A DNA stretch of 64,000 nt from Osedax fenrisi (GCA_964019155.1 OZ025240.1:21050021-21114020); one strand, 5' to 3'. Counted from the stretch's first letter, positions 35,005-47,217 are shown. The notes: generated from the sequence alone by a model not told the origin. Made by a program: numbers and translations.

Positions 35005-35204
35005 ATAACAACCGTATTCGGGTAGAGGGCATCGCAAATGAACTGAGCATAGATAGGTTTCAGAGGTCTTGAGATACATATCAGAGACCAACGAGAGTCT
35101 TCCTCGAGCTTCACTACTACAGCTCCTGTCAGATACGCGTTGTCATAGTAAACTATGTGCATGTTTACTCGGTAACCATAGTGATAAGGCACGTGATGTG
35201 CCGA
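35005..35204 (-). CDS. SRCR-like exon
   Basis: Minus-strand exon after TTCTATAG, phase 0 in, ending at a possible GTAATA donor in phase 2. Its 66 codons contain the pattern G-A-V-V-V, then W-S-L-I-C, then A-Q-F-I-C-x2-L. In order and spacing this resembles the SRCR core (GRVEV...W..VC...A..VC..LGY). SRCR domains are extracellular binding modules of scavenger-type receptors. The WD half and later Cys are absent or in other exons. The plus strand of the same segment is also open (about 35060-35254), so strand is not certain; the SRCR-like spacing decides for minus. Confidence 0.42.
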
Positions 35205-35439
35205 CTATAGAATATATTATTCGACAATATAGTATAAATAATGTAGTGGAATAACAGCTCTAGAGTTTCATTTATCGTTTTATGTTAAGTTAACTTTTCG
35301 ATTTTTTTTATATTCTAAAATTCCATAAACTAAAACTTGAGTATTCTACTATTGTTACTAGTGATACGTGTATATGTTTGCATAATGCGCTTGTATCAAA
35401 GGTATACCTTTATATATATATATACTTTATATACTTTCG

Positions 35440-37945
35440 TGGTTGTTGGGGTACTAGTTACAGTCAAATCAACCAGACCTAGTACTCAACTCTAACAGCA
35501 GGCTCCTATTGCCACACCCTGGAAACTACTTTTAGTAGGCTAATGCTGTGGGGGATTTCAGAGAGGGATGGGCTCCGCTGATCTTATCTGCTCAAGATAC
35601 GCAAATGATTTCAAAACAAAACTTAAACACCATACCGGCTCGGACGTCGCCCGGGAAAATAAGATCCGCGTTATTTATTGCAAATCAGGATAATAACGTT
35701 AGGTTACTGATGAACAAAAGAAAATAAAGACAAGAAGAAAAAATACGTATATAGGTGCTTGGAACGTACGTACTTTACGAGAAGAAGGTAAACTAGAATA
35801 ACTTACTCATGAAATAGATAGATATAGGTGGACTGTTGTAGGACTGAGTGAAGTACTCAGATAAGGAGTGAACGAAATACAAACCACATAAGGTCACAAA
35901 CTTTACTACATTGAAAATGACAACAAACACATTAATGGTGTTGGATTTTTGATAAACAGTAAAGTAACACGCATGATTATGTGTTTAACTCCGATAAATG
36001 ACAGAATAGGACTGCCAATAATAAGACTGCATGCAACCCTTTTTAACAATATCAATTATTCAATTATATGCACCGACAACAGATCATACAGATGAAGAAA
36101 TTGAAATATTCTATAATTAATTGCAAAACTGTATAATGGTGATTCAAGGTGATATGAATGCAAAAATTAGTAAGGATGCACATAAGAATTGGGGATCAAC
36201 TTCTGGAATATTTTACAATTCAGTAACAAACCAGAGAGGATATCGACTTCTAGAATTCACAAAAACAAACGATTAAAAATTGTTAATACATTTGGCCCGC
36301 ACAAAAAATCAAGAATGCAAACTTGGCATAGCCCTGGAAGAATATATCATAATCAAATCGATTATATTTTAGTGAGTAAACGTTTTTCCACAAGTGTGAA
36401 TATAAATAAGACTAGATCATTCCCTGGAGCTGACATAGGTAGTTACCACGACATGCCGATGATGATTTTTAGTCTACACCTGAAAATCCTAAGAAAAATA
36501 AATTTACTCGGAATAAATTCGATCTAGAAAAGCTGAAAAATCCAGAGACCAAAAACTATTTGAAAACAAAATAAATGAAAAACTGACGGAACAAAAATTA
36601 ATAGAAATAGAAAATACAGAAGAAATGTTACAGAAACTAAATAGAACTATGACAGAGACAGCAACTGAAATCCTAGGAAAACGCAGAGAAAAGAAAAAAA
36701 ATATAACAAATGAACTGATGGATATGTGTGACTTGAGAAGATAACTGAAAAAGACTAAATTTTGGATACTGGAATCTGGCATTCAGACTGGATAAAATCA
36801 ATGATAATAAGTTTACATAAGAAAGAAAGCAAACAGAAATGTGAAAATTATAGGACAATAAGCCTAATATCACACTCAAAAAATAATGCTAAAGATAATC
36901 CTAAACAGATTGAAAAATTACACGGAAAAGTTCATTTCTGAAGAACAAGCTGGATTGTGAATAGTTATAAGTACTAGCGAACAGATATTTAACTTAGGAG
37001 TAATCTCAGAGAAATATTCTCAGCATAGTAAACCTTTACATCAAGTTTTCATCGATTTCAAAAAAGCGTTTGATAGAATATGGCACAACACGTTATGGTC
37101 GGCAATGAAAAGATTTAACATCAATTTAAAACTAATAGAATCTATACAACATCTATACAATAAAGCAGAAAGTGCAGTTTACTTTGACAATAGGAAAATT
37201 GGAGAATGGTTTTGAACAACAACTGGAGTTAGGCAAGGCTGTCTACTTTCACCCACATTATTCAATATTTTGCTTGAACAAATAATGAACGATGCTTTAA
37301 ATAATCATGTAGGTTCAGTAAATATTGGTGGTAAAATAATCACAAATCTTAGATTCACAGATGACATCGATGGATTAGCAGGTAGTGAATCTGAATTATC
37401 CAATCTTATTAAAATAATCAATAATACAGCACGTGCATATTTAATGGAAATAAACTCTACGAAAACACAAATAATGGCAAATTTTGAAGGTAGTTTCACA
37501 TCAGAAATAAAAATAAATAACACGCCACTAAAAGTAGTTGATAGTTTTAAATACTTAGGAGCAATCATCGACGATAAAGGTTCAAAGGCTGAAATATTAG
37601 CTAAAACCGGACAGATGATTGCAGCTCTATCTAGACTAATTTAGCCTTTGTACCTAACAGACGAATACTCACATTCGGAACTACTAGCAATGGTCATCGC
37701 GAAGAAACTGAGATGGTTTGGGCATGTGATAAGATTAAATTCCATGTCCAAAACAATTCTTCAGGGATCAATTGAAGGTAAAAGATTACGAGGTAGGCCA
37801 AAAATGCAATGGCAAGACAATATCGTGAAATGGACTGGTATTGATATAAATAAAGCGATGAGAGCTGCAGAAAATAGACAGGGGTGGAAAAAAATGGTGA
37901 CGAAATCTTCTGCACCCCTACGGCATCCAAATGCTATGGGATAAG
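35440..37945 (+). pseudogene. RTE-type LINE copy D with a C-terminal deletion
   Basis: Second, more broken copy of the copy C type. The 5' UTR shares GCCACACCCTGG. The endonuclease begins AWNVRTLREEGKLE (about 35758), continues with GLSEV (about 35845) and soon degrades; a later EN piece is at 36290-36390 (TWHSPGR, NQIDYIL). RT shows FKKAFDRIWHNTLW (about 37058), VRQGCLLSPTLFNIL (about 37228) and the catalytic box as FTDDIDGLAG (about 37353, Y to F and A to T). After AALSRLI a stop is followed directly by the terminal block KKLRWFGHVIRLNS and GKRLRGRPK, so the roughly 90-residue thumb segment retained in copy C is missing. It ends at TAA near 37943. Confidence 0.85.
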
Positions 37946-38054
37946 TAAAAGGTAAAAAATATACTTATATATATACACTTATATATATACAATTTATTTG
38001 AGTATCGTATATAGCATGAATGTGTTATAGACCTATATAGCGAGCTTACTATGG

Positions 38055-38336
38055 TTAACATGAATACGTCAACCTCAACTCAACACAATTACCCGAACCG
38101 ACAATACCAAACCGAACTGGCCATAACAACCCTATAGGGAGTGTATACACCTGAGTAAGTCCTAACACAATTGTGGCTTTGATTCTACAACGTGTGTTGG
38201 TTATCTGCCATAGATGTATCGACTTAATAAGTACATAATATTCCGAGTTCACTTTCATTGTATTATTCCTGTAAACACAGGGTACCTTTGCCATTAAAAA
38301 TAAATTAAAATCAATAATTGCATTGAAAAAAATCAT
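38055..38336 (-). CDS. Orphan exon-like ORF, minus strand
   Basis: A 93-codon open frame in a patch of higher GC. Inside it are two acceptor-like sites (GTTTACAG and CCCTATAG) and a CAG|GTGTAT donor, so it may be two small exons. The product has scattered Cys (TRCRIK, SGNCVELRLTYSC) as in extracellular proteins. It lies upstream, in gene sense, of the SRCR-like exon with LINE D between them. I do not recognise it. Confidence 0.25.
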   Translation of the reverse strand: MIFFNAIIDFNLFLMAKVPCVYRNNTMKVNSEYYVLIKSIHLWQITNTRCRIKATIVLGLTQVYTLPIGLLWPVRFGIVGSGNCVELRLTYSC

Positions 38337-38339
38337 TTA

Positions 38340-38969
38340 TCCACTAATTTATGTGCACATGGTATATCGTATTCTATTCAAACGCCGCGAATAACAAATA
38401 ATTATAACATATTATAACATACATATAAATTTCATATTTTTATATTATTATGATATATATATATATATTTGTAAGTTCTAAATTAAATATAAGTTCTAAG
38501 TACTAAATTAAATTGAATAAATATAGTTTATAATTAAAATGTCATTATAATAATATACATATATTAATAATTAATAAAATTAATAAAAATTAATAAATTA
38601 ATAAATAAATAAAATTAAAATAAGTATATCATAAAATGTCTTCATATATTATAACTATATGATATATATTACTATATACTATTATAATACAATAGCATTA
38701 TAAATCATAAATCTAATTATAGCATTAGATAGTATACAAGCGACATAATGTTGAGTACGCATGCGCATATAACATGTTTAATGTGAAATCGAGGCAACAT
38801 ACGTGACCTCGATTACAGCTTTATTTAAATAAACAACCCATTGTCTGATTAATATTCATAGGCTTCCTCTGTGTTAATGAATATCTACGTTGACAGATAT
38901 GTTATTCGAGCAGAAATATCAACTAAATATAATCAATGTATATTTATATTGATATAATTCTGTAATATA

Positions 38970-39033
<64 letters not shown>

Positions 39034-39060
39034 TATATTATATTATATAATATATATATG
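38340..39060. other. AT-rich spacer with long (TA)n (about 38970-39028)
   Basis: No gene seen. Confidence 0.6.
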
Positions 39061-39074
39061 TAACCTTGCATTAA

Positions 39075-39251
39075 ATCCAATCTTCCCCTATTGTAAATGC
39101 TAAGATTCCAAAGATGATAGAACGTGCCACTAGCGGATGTCCAGTTATTGATCGATATTATGAAAGCGGCAAATATAGTGACGCAATGTTGCATAATAAT
39201 GTCCAGTATTCCCTAGTGAATGTGCCTATAGGTTATATATTACGAAAGTAG
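39075..39251 (+). CDS. Orphan exon-like ORF, plus strand
   Basis: 58 open codons with normal residue usage (GCPVIDRYYESGKYSDAML) in a non-repetitive patch between two (TA)n tracts. A CTATAG|GTTATA donor-like site lies at about 39230. No start codon context and no family match. Confidence 0.25.
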   Translation: MQSSPIVNAKIPKMIERATSGCPVIDRYYESGKYSDAMLHNNVQYSLVNVPIGYILRK

Positions 39252-39371
39252 ACAATGAATAAGTTACAGAGTCATGCAATATAATTAATAATACACATAT
39301 TAGGTCATTTAATAAATGAATTATTATATGTAATGAAAGCTTCTAAATTCATATTCATAAAACTCTGGTAA

Positions 39372-39378
<7 letters not shown>

Positions 39379-39426
<48 letters not shown>
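39379..39426. repeat. (TA)n microsatellite
   Basis: Followed by a duplicated TCTAATTAGAATAAGTTA block (39426-39469). Confidence 0.9.
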
Positions 39427-39428
<2 letters not shown>

Positions 39429-39469
39429 AATTAGAATAAGTTATATATATATATCTAATTAGAATAAGT

Positions 39470-40395
39470 TAAGATATGAATATAAAAATAATTATAAAAA
39501 TGATATAATTAAAATAAGTAATGTATAATTACGATACATATCTCAATATCCATAGTAGTAACATTCGATAGTATTCTATATTTCAATCGATATTAACACA
39601 TAATATATTATTCACATTTATAATACTATAACTACATATTATATCTACTTACTTTTATAACTGATTACCTATTATTTATAAAAAAAAAATGTTAATACTG
39701 TAAAAAATAACACCTCTAGATATGTTCTTTAACATCCGATTACAATGTCATTAGATAAATTCATATGATATCATTCTTTGACAACTTAACTGACTCTCGG
39801 TCAAATAATTTATAATTCTCCTTATAATCCATAATTCTTACCATAACAAATACCCAAATTAACTCGCATCACATATCTCCCCAATCTCTTTCTTACACAT
39901 AAAAACTCTCTCTATGCTACCAATTTCGTTAATTACTACTATATCTTATTTTAAATAGTGTCCCAAATAATATGTTCTATTGCTACACCTTACACTGTAC
40001 TAGACTAATTGCTCCATTAACTAATATGCATTAATATTTTCTTAGAAAATTAAAAATTAAAAAGTAAGTTAAAATATTTAAAGGATTATTTAAAAATAAG
40101 ATTATGTATACAATATATAACAGAAATAATTTAAATTAATTAAAGTGTTCATTATGTTAATATTCGAAATGTATTATATAGTTATGATACATATATAAAA
40201 CAGATAATAGAATATATAAAAGGTAATTGTCTCGATAGGCAACATTGTTACTATAATTAACCTGTCATTTCCTAAATCTGATGATAATATATATATATAT
40301 ATAAATATAATTTATATTTTAATTTATATATATTTTCATATGTATGCAATACAGGGTATTTATAGAAACACTGTTGCTTATCGAGAGAATTACCC

Positions 40396-40448
<53 letters not shown>

Positions 40449-40764
40449 TTTATATATGTGACAAAACTCAGGGTTAAATGTAAGGTATTGCTTAATTAGA
40501 GGTAAATATTTCATGTTCATATTTCAGAAAACATTATAGATATAAAATATTTTTGATTTAAAATAATATAAATCCTATAAATGTGTTATAATATTAAAAT
40601 ATAAACTATATTAGATATAACTCCTAAATAATTTACGACACCATTAAATTATTATAATAAATATTCGTATTTAATTATACACAATTAAATAATTGCTTTA
40701 TACATTATAAATGCGAATGAACTGATTATAGCTAGTACATGCAATTTTGAATATATATATATTC
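39470..40764. other. AT-rich stretch without recognised features
   Basis: 39760-40030 is pyrimidine-rich and may be decayed LINE DNA, but no motif is clear. (TA)n tracts lie near 40289-40302 and 40400-40440. Confidence 0.5.
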
Positions 40765-41061
40765 TATTCTATTTTTTTCTATTTTATGTGGTGGAGTCCT
40801 TTCATCCCATCCAGGAACTTAGATGAAGTTTTCACTTATAACCATATATGGCTCTAATGTCCCTTCGAAGCCGCTCTCATGTTAAGGCATCCATGGTTTT
40901 AACGAGAGCCGATCATTTATTTATACACAATTATATAAGATCACTTCTAAATAATATTTTAAGACCCATTTTATAAAATTAATTAATGGTCCGGATGAGG
41001 GTCGAATCCGTGTCCTACTGCTTGTGTGTCTGACGCCTTAGCCACTGAGCCACACAGGCAG

Positions 41062-41063
<2 letters not shown>
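40765..41063 (-). mobile_element. tRNA-derived SINE, copy 2
   Basis: Minus-strand head at 41063 (box A TGGCTCAGTGG; box B GGATTCGACCC), the same body as copies 1 and 3, and an A-rich tail near 40765-40792. The head abuts (TA)n (41071-41102). Confidence 0.85.
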
Positions 41064-41107
<44 letters not shown>

Positions 41108-41390
41108 ATATTCAAGTATATTCTTACTTATTTATTCAGCACGATTTTCATTTACACGAATCACATTTACAAATAAAATAAGTTTAATAATATATACAAT
41201 AGTATATATATACAAAATTATAGTTCTAATGATATACAAAATTGAAATTTTAAAATAAGTTATTGTCATTTTATAATTTACTAATATTTTTTTTTTTTTT
41301 TATTCTTGTAATGCTGTTATCAAGTTGAGTGGGAAAATACCTAGTCAAGCTTTGCTTTTGTATTTTCCTGAGTGTTTACACTCTATCTGA

Positions 41391-41443
<53 letters not shown>

Positions 41444-41908
41444 TCAAATCTCGATAACTCAACATGCCGATAAGTCAACATTGCCGATAACTCAACATCC
41501 CAAAAATATTTGGTTGGATTCGTATCTTATACATGTTAACAAAAACCCTATTACTCAACAAATATAACTCAACATACATATAACTCAACATGTTTTATAT
41601 AATCCTAGCCTATACATTACATGTTAATATACATCCGATAACTCAATATTTATGAAAAATCAAAATATCACAACAAATGTTGTTGGATTCGTATATTTTA
41701 CATGTAATGAAACTGCATTGTTCAACAAATATAATTCAACATACATTAGTCAACATGGTTTTATTTAATAATATATGGATATAAATATATAAACGTAAAC
41801 ATACAATTACAATTATTATATTATCATACGAGTACTATTTTGAATGCAGTTATGTGAGCAAACCATTACTTAAGTCTATAGACATATTACCTATCCCGAA
41901 TGCCCATT

Positions 41909-42062
41909 TACTACTACTACTACTACTACTACTACTACAACTACTACTACTACTACTACTACTACTACCGCCTACTACTAATACTACTACCGCCTACTAC
42001 TACTCTACCGCATACTACTACTACTACTACTACTTCTACTACTACTACTACTACTACTACTA
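41909..42062. repeat. (CTA)n / (TAC)n trinucleotide block
   Basis: Long imperfect CTA run inside the pogo element; the poly-Leu, poly-Tyr and poly-Thr ORFs across it are artefacts. Confidence 0.9.
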
Positions 42063-42231
42063 CCCCCTCACAATGGACAATGACTCGTGAGTGCATCCTT
42101 GCAAGGCATACTCAAGGATTAGGCCTATTTTGAATTATCCAATGGGGAATGATTATTTTTAACAATAAGTTTATTAATATACATTCTTGTATATTCGAAA
42201 TCATTATAGATTATAAATCTAATTAAGTAAC

Positions 42232-42558
42232 ATGTCAGTCAAGAGAAAAATTACTTCTATATCCATAAATGATAAATTAGAATCCATCATTAATATTGAT
42301 AAAGGCGAATCAAGAAAGTCAGTCGCCAAACGATTAGATGTTTCTGTATCTACCATAGCTGGATGGTTTAAGAATAAATATGCCATTTATAAGGCATCTT
42401 TAGAATTCAACAATAAAAGAAAACGGGCTAAATTATCCTCACACGAATTTCTTGAAGAAAGGGCTTATACATGGTTCAAGCAAATTCGTGCACAAAATAT
42501 TCCTGTATCAGGTAAAACAATATATTATGATTATAATTATACATCCTATTGCATATGA
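42232..42558 (+). pseudogene. pogo transposase N-terminus (CENP-B-type DNA-binding)
   Basis: ATG 42232 starts a 108-codon frame. Residues about 10-55 form a psq/CENP-B-type helix-turn-helix (SRKSVAKRLDVSVSTIAGWF). Residues about 70-95 resemble the start of the second, Tc5-type HTH (LEERAYTWFKQIRAQNIPVSG). This domain binds the terminal repeats of the element. The protein loses similarity right after PVSG, at a CAG|GTAAAA donor-like site (42511/42512), and stops at TGA 42556-42558; full-length members have several hundred residues including a DDE nuclease. Either an intron follows or, more likely given nothing downstream, an internal deletion removed the rest. Confidence 0.75.
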
Positions 42559-42590
42559 TATAATCAAGGACATTGTCCTTGGTATAATCA
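42556..42590. repeat. Hairpin after the transposase fragment
   Basis: CAAGGAC and GTCCTTG pair around ATT, and the stem extends outwards with a few mismatches (TGATATAAT / TATAATCA). Confidence 0.7.
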
Positions 42591-43020
42591 TTATATACGA
42601 TATGATATTTATTCCAGTTAATTATATTTGTATTATTACGTAATTTTTAACATATCTATTTATTTACAAGTTAATAGTTTATTAATAGTGGATGAAATGT
42701 TATATCACTATAACAAATACACAGATTATATGAATTGATTTTCGTATAAAAACGTAAACAACATTTTAAGTTCGATTTGTTAATAAAAATTCTATAGCAT
42801 ATATATATTCTGATATTACTTTTTTATAATTATTAAATTAAAGAATGTTACATATCTAATCCTAATTAAAATATATAGATTGATAATAGATAAATTAAAA
42901 TGGATATATAAACTGAATATAATGATGCCACGGATTATTTTGATTAATAATAGCACATACATAGAATACTGTTGACACATATAACATATATAACACAACA
43001 TAAGTATGATTATGCTGTAA

Positions 43021-43480
43021 GTAGCGTTGTCATTCGGACCCGGACTTCGGACTTTAGGTCATTGATACCGGACTGATACAGTATAATTTATGATATAGCG
43101 GACTCGGACAGGACTTTAATATTTAACTCGGACTATTTCGGACTTTAAATATTAGATTCGGACTATTTCGGACTTTAAATATTAGATTCGTATTATTTCG
43201 GATTTTTATTATTGGATATCTAAAAAACATTCCAATGTTTACCTTTGGGATTATATTTATTCGCGCCATTTTCAACCAACATAGCGGTTCTGTGTATGTA
43301 TCCGCGACATTATTACTCAGCTTAGCGTCCCTTTGTGTGAATAGGAGTCACTGTCAATCAAACTCTCCCCCCCCCCTTTGTATGTATCCGCGACACTGTT
43401 ACTAAACATAGCGTCTCTTTGTGTGAATAGGCGCCAATGTCAATCAAACAACCCCGCCCTTCGTATGGCTTGACCATTAA
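43021..43480. repeat. GC-richer island of nested tandem duplications inside the pogo element
   Basis: Several copies of a TTCGGACT core in about 30-bp units ending TTTAAATATTAGA (43130-43200). These are followed by two copies of about 95 bp starting TGTATGTATCCGCGACA (about 43294 and 43379), each closing with a C-rich run. It is probably part of another nested element; the start (TAGCGTTGTCATTCGG) is hAT-terminus-like but no matching right end was found. Confidence 0.7.
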
Positions 43481-44490
43481 TTATTATTATTTAATTTCTA
43501 TATGTGATAATTATCTTAACTTATTTCTAATGTCAATGTTAACTACTATATATCACAAGAACATATATGTTCTAGTGATATTGAATTAAATATTTATAAA
43601 ATGTCATTCTTGAGAATTTCTTGAGTATACATACTATAGTATGGTTAATATTTATAAATTATAAACATATATGTTCTATATATTGGATAATTAATATGTA
43701 TTAATATTAATTATTCACATATAAAATTAGATAGTACATTGACATGGAATTAATTATTATAAGAGTATTTATTCAGTTATAACATACATTAAGGATATGA
43801 TATAATATTGCATGAAATGTTATATCACCATAACACATACAAAGATTATGTAAAATACTTTTTAAAACACAAGATAAAAATGTAAACAATATTAAAAATA
43901 ATATTTGTTGTACAAAATGAATTATATATACAGTATATATATACACTACATGTGTGTAGTAGTAATAAATAATATATTATATCTTTACTATAATATAATT
44001 ACTTATAGAATGCATATATGCATGTATATATTGTATAATATATTGTAAATATATCATTATTAATCAAAACAATCAGAGATATAATTATACAGATTCTAAA
44101 AGAATTACAGAATACTCGAAATTATTTAATTAAGAATAATTCAACTGACGATAATTGTTTATTACATATTACTCATATTATAAATACTTTTAACAAGCAT
44201 GTTGATAACAATGTAATACAATCAAAAATTAATAATTACTTTAATAAAAAAAAATGAATATAGCACTATTCCTATACTTTTTATTTATTATAATTATTAT
44301 TTTAAAAGAATATACAATCTATATACTTAATAATAATCATAAACCATCATTAGGAGTAATATACTATTAGTAGCGTAACTAAAATACCATTATAAATAAA
44401 AATAAAATTATACATCGGATAACTCAACATACTCGCTAACTCAACATGAAAACTCCGTCCCGTCAATCTTGAGTTATCGAGCTTTGACTG

Positions 44491-44699
44491 TATATATATA
44501 TATATGTATCATGTTACGAGTGTGTTACATAGATAATAGTAATATAAGTTGCGAGTGTATTTCATAATAGGACATCGCCTCTGGCGACTAAATTAATATT
44601 CATACTGGTCATTAATATTGCTGAATTAATTAGTGGCTATAAAATACTGCATTGGTCATACAAGTGTAAGTTACATATATTATATTGTACTTATATGTA

Positions 44700-44748
<49 letters not shown>

Positions 44749-45115
44749 TTACTGATTTTATAAATGTACTTTTTTTCGTAATTATTTACAGATAATTCTA
44801 ATATATATTTTCTAAAAAATATTTCTTATAATTACATTCATGTATATGTAATTTTATAATACAATTTATATTTATTTTCATAATGAGTATATATATTTAA
44901 ATTAATTAAATCATTAATTAATTAATGGGCATTTATTAATTTAGAAAATATTGTCTATCTAAATATGTGATAAATATTATTAAAATATAACAAATTTATT
45001 TTTATAAAGATATATGAATAATATCTGAGAATTTTTAAAAATAAACATATCGATTATATATTTTATTAATCAATTGTAGATGCATTATATACATATCTAG
45101 AAATATTGTTAAATG

Positions 45116-45153
<38 letters not shown>

Positions 45154-46430
45154 CTATAGTGTAACTTATTTTAGAAAATGTTTCAATAAGTTGTTCGCCT
45201 TTTAAAAAATTAGTAGATAATTAAATAAATGTCAAGCATGACCAACATTAAGTGGTCTGAGTTTATTTGCTAGAATATTAATCATAAAGTTAGGGATATA
45301 AAAATGTATGGCATAGTATTTTTAAACCATAAAAGAAATATTTGAATATTATAATTACTATAAATAAAAAGATAAAGTACGAATATAACCACACCTTTTA
45401 TATTATAAATAATTAAATATGAAATCCATAACATTTCAAATATAAGATTTAAAATAATGTGATAAACTATAGTACTTGAAATAATATTAACACAAATAAT
45501 GTGATATATTACTATGACATTATAATTAAAAATTTAATTAATAATATATCATGTAATATGTACATATTTATTAGATATATTATATTTTTTTAATTTTGAA
45601 AAACAATATTTATCAAATTTATTATTATAATATTAAAATATAAAATTAATAATTTACTAGTAAAATAGATTTAATGGTTATTGTAATTAAGCTACAAATG
45701 TAGGTGTGACTAAAGTAAGTAAAGTTAGATGTAAACAATACGGTAATTAATACAAATTAAATATTGGTATGATTAAATGTTTTTTTTTAAGTTTATTTAT
45801 TGAATTAATAATATATTTTGCAGATAGATTGGAAAGAAGATTTTAGATAAGATATAATAATGTATTTACCTAAGTTTTCTAATGGTAGATATGTGTAAGT
45901 TATTTATTTTATTATTTGAGGTCCATAGTTATAAAGTAGAATAAATAAATGATCTGTAATTATTGAAAGAAATACATAATGGGCATATATTTATAAGTGT
46001 ACTATGTGAATTAAATTTAGATTTAGATGTAGGTAAGTAGTATATCAGTAAATATGAGCTATATATCTACTATAATGTAACAAATATTAAATTAGATTAT
46101 AAAAAATAATGTAGATGTTCCTTTGGATTATGTTAAATTTAAAAAATCCAAGTATTTAAATAAAATGAAAGTGTTCAATATACAAATACCTTCCATCATT
46201 TAGTAAGTATATCATTAATTTAAGATGATAATATAAAATGGGGTCAATGTGGTGTATCAGTATGTCAATAAATGGTATATGGTTTTAATGCATGTATAAT
46301 ATCAAGGATAATATAAATATTCAAATATTAAGTGAACTCATAATGTAGATAATAATGTAGGATAATCTATTAGTATGCAATATATAGTCCTATATTCATT
46401 TGATAATTATAATGAATATATTGAATATAA

Positions 46431-46468
<38 letters not shown>

Positions 46469-46489
46469 TATTAACTGATATAATACATA

Positions 46490-46581
<92 letters not shown>

Positions 46582-46745
46582 GTAAGGTAATATAAATAGA
46601 TAATCATATTCGAATTATTAATAATAATTATGAAGTCCTTAAAATATTGTAAATCCATTTTGTAACTAAGTTCAGTTGATAATAAGAAATTACTATACTA
46701 TATAATAACATAATACTTAAAGTGAATAACAGTAGTTATGCTCAT
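44491..46745. other. AT-rich stretch with (TA)n blocks
   Basis: No gene, element end or RNA was recognised. (TA)n: 44703-44742, 45117-45140 and a very long interrupted block at 46436-46578 whose ORF (Ile/Tyr repeats) is an artefact. Confidence 0.6.
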
Positions 46746-46749
46746 AAGC

Positions 46750-47185
46750 GACAAACCTTAATACTGATACGTTAAGCTGTCGGTTGCTATACCCTATTGA
46801 AGTATCGGTTACATGGGTGTACTGCTAGCTCGATACGGGAGCAAAGGGGGCGTGGCTTATCGCGTGCAGCAAGGACATGGTATGACATGACAACTTGACG
46901 ATAGTTCCACGTAGTAACCCTATACGGTAACGTAGGCGGACTGGAGGCTAAGTGGATCGTACCCAATGGATCACGTGACGAGGTGGGTGGGTGTGTTGTT
47001 TACAGAGAGAGAGCGGTGCGAATTATTTAACAGTCGACACTTTGTTATCATATCAATCACGTGACCAACCTCACGTGATAACGATACAAGCCCACGTGAC
47101 ACATATACACACCCACGTGACACCGATCCGTTATAGTAATCGATACTACGAAAGAGAACCATCACGTGATGAGTAACGTGACGTC
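46750..47185. promoter_or_regulatory. Promoter-like island with six CACGTG boxes and a KLF/Sp-type site
   Basis: A GC- and CpG-richer island. It contains GGGGGCGTGGC (46846-46856), the form bound by KLF/Sp zinc-finger factors. CACGTG palindromes stand at 46972, 47058, 47072, 47093, 47114 and 47163, most in the longer TCACGTGA/GTGAC context bound by bHLH factors of the TFE/MITF or USF type. Three of them are spaced exactly 21 bp. Such clustering is typical of a regulatory region. The gene it would serve is not identified. Confidence 0.55.
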
Positions 47186-47217
47186 TCAACGATTAGTCAG
47201 CTACATTAAGCTGATAC

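Larger units (their letters stand above)
41441..44490 (+). mobile_element. pogo/Tigger-type element with TIRs, TA target duplication
   Basis: The left end CAGTCAAATCTCGATAACTC and the right end, read in reverse complement as CAGTCAAAGCTCGATAACTC, are terminal inverted repeats. Both are flanked by TA inside TA-rich DNA. CAGT ends, TA duplication and the enclosed CENP-B-like protein identify the pogo group of the Tc1/mariner superfamily. Both subterminal regions repeat ATAACTCAACAT (about ten copies). The DDE catalytic part of the transposase was not found, so this copy is probably non-autonomous. It carries a (CTA)n block (41909-42062) and a GC-rich island (43021-43480). Confidence 0.85.

Noticed and set aside
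41854..42133. Overlapping poly-Leu and poly-Tyr/Thr ORFs
   Set aside because: They arise from the (CTA)n block in different frames; no exon signals.
47072..47119. CRISPR-like regular repeat (21-bp spacing)
   Set aside because: Only the CACGTG hexamer recurs; repeats are too short, the genome is animal, and no cas-like gene exists here.
46971..47189. Protein-coding ORFs on both strands of the CACGTG island
   Set aside because: Their openness follows from the GC-rich palindromic sequence; the regulatory reading explains the repeated hexamers better.
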